Shown: one piece after another, positions 63,802 to 64,000 of the stretch | How the letters are laid out: every line of letters begins with the position of its first letter | Numbering within the stretch: the stretch's first letter is position 1 | Assembly: GCF_001649575.2 (NCBI RefSeq) | Contig: NC_051449.1 | Span: 12,438,837-12,502,836, forward strand | Reading direction: 5' to 3' | DNA from: Kryptolebias marmoratus | Taxonomy: Eukaryota > Chordata > Actinopteri > Cyprinodontiformes > Rivulidae | Length of the DNA stretch: 64,000 bases | Translations under genes and position numbers: made by a program | The notes under the pieces: generated by a model | Told to the model about the DNA's origin: nothing | Databases searched by the model: none | The model's input: only the letters and a program-made list of their open reading frames with translations

Positions 63802-64000
63802 CAACACTTTTAAAGTGTCTATATGGGTCCACACCAGAAAGTGTTGATTTAACTCTTTTTGGAGAGTTGGTACCTTAACTCTTATAAAGTGTCAAATATC
63901 AAATCTGCTGGAGTTAATAATTTAACACTTACTAACACTAATTCAGTGTTAGATTTTAATATTAACTCTCACAGAGTACTTCTTTTAACTTCTTAAGAGT
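63802..64000. repeat. Palindrome-rich repeat (AACACT/AGTGTT and AACTCT/AGAGTT)
   Basis: Short inverted motifs alternate: caacacttttaaagtgtc, then taactctttttggagagtt, then cttataaagtgtc, then taacacttactaacactaat with cagtgtta, then taactctcacagagta, then 'cttaagagt' at the last base. The arrangement resembles a fish tandem repeat built on AACACTTTAAAGTGTT and AACTCTNNAGAGTT palindromes. It is cut by the window edge. Confidence 0.7.

Larger units (their letters stand above)
50912..64000 (+). other. Intron 1 of the ephb-like gene (5' part)
   Basis: I searched for a second exon starting AA-ACN-YTN-ATG-GA and for ligand-binding domain sequence and found none. Long first introns are usual for Eph genes. 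Content: CA microsatellites (56223-56252, 57561-57580), homopolymer runs, a short ATTG tandem (about 52559-52575), a GATA/E-box cluster (55959-56051) and a palindrome-rich repeat at the right edge (63802-64000). The remainder is AT-rich without supportable features. Confidence 0.55.

Noticed and set aside
1..64000. A CRISPR array, operon, phage or viral gene set
   Set aside because: The window is plainly vertebrate genomic DNA; no regular spaced repeats, prokaryotic gene clusters or retroviral gag/pol/env frames are visible.

Overview
This is an intron-rich, AT-rich vertebrate window with one assembly gap, almost certainly from a bony fish (teleost). Support: exons of a glypican-1 type gene with canonical GT-AG splice sites, a fish-type L2 LINE 3' end with a CAAT tail, a hAT transposon with a perfect 8-bp target duplication, and several dispersed repeat types familiar from percomorph fish. 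There is no bacterial, phage or viral gene content, no operon, no CRISPR array, and I recognised no tRNA or rRNA gene.

Layout. Positions 1-34472: the gpc1 gene on the + strand without its first exon. Nine coding exons lie at 11576-11734, 19985-20218, 21557-21720, 25461-25626, 26434-26558, 28742-28870, 29168-29301, 29744-29919 and 31052-31257. They join in frame to 496 residues plus a stop, about 90% of a glypican. The signal-peptide exon should lie upstream of base 1. The 3' UTR may run to a polyadenylation signal at 31938, 33479 or 34467. Positions about 34500-50450: a spacer without a supportable gene, holding a hAT element (37254-38813, around 861 N), diverged SINE/LINE-like pieces, a short interstitial telomere repeat, and an array of a roughly 300-bp repeat (48660-49620). 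Positions about 50455-50911: a GC-rich promoter-like region and a first coding exon (20 residues, signal peptide) that best resembles an EphB receptor, probably ephb1-like. Positions 50912-64000: the first part of that gene's long intron 1, with microsatellites, a GATA/E-box cluster and, at the right edge, an array of short palindromes.

Function. Glypican-1 is a GPI-anchored heparan sulphate proteoglycan that tunes growth factor and guidance signalling at the cell surface. EphB receptors are axon-guidance receptor tyrosine kinases. Both act at neural cell surfaces, but nothing here shows that the two are functionally linked. I found no undescribed molecular system. The most useful second-look items are the hAT insertion, the co-oriented 300-bp repeat family, two unusual cysteines and the lost basic site in this glypican, and the gpc1/ephb-like neighbourhood.
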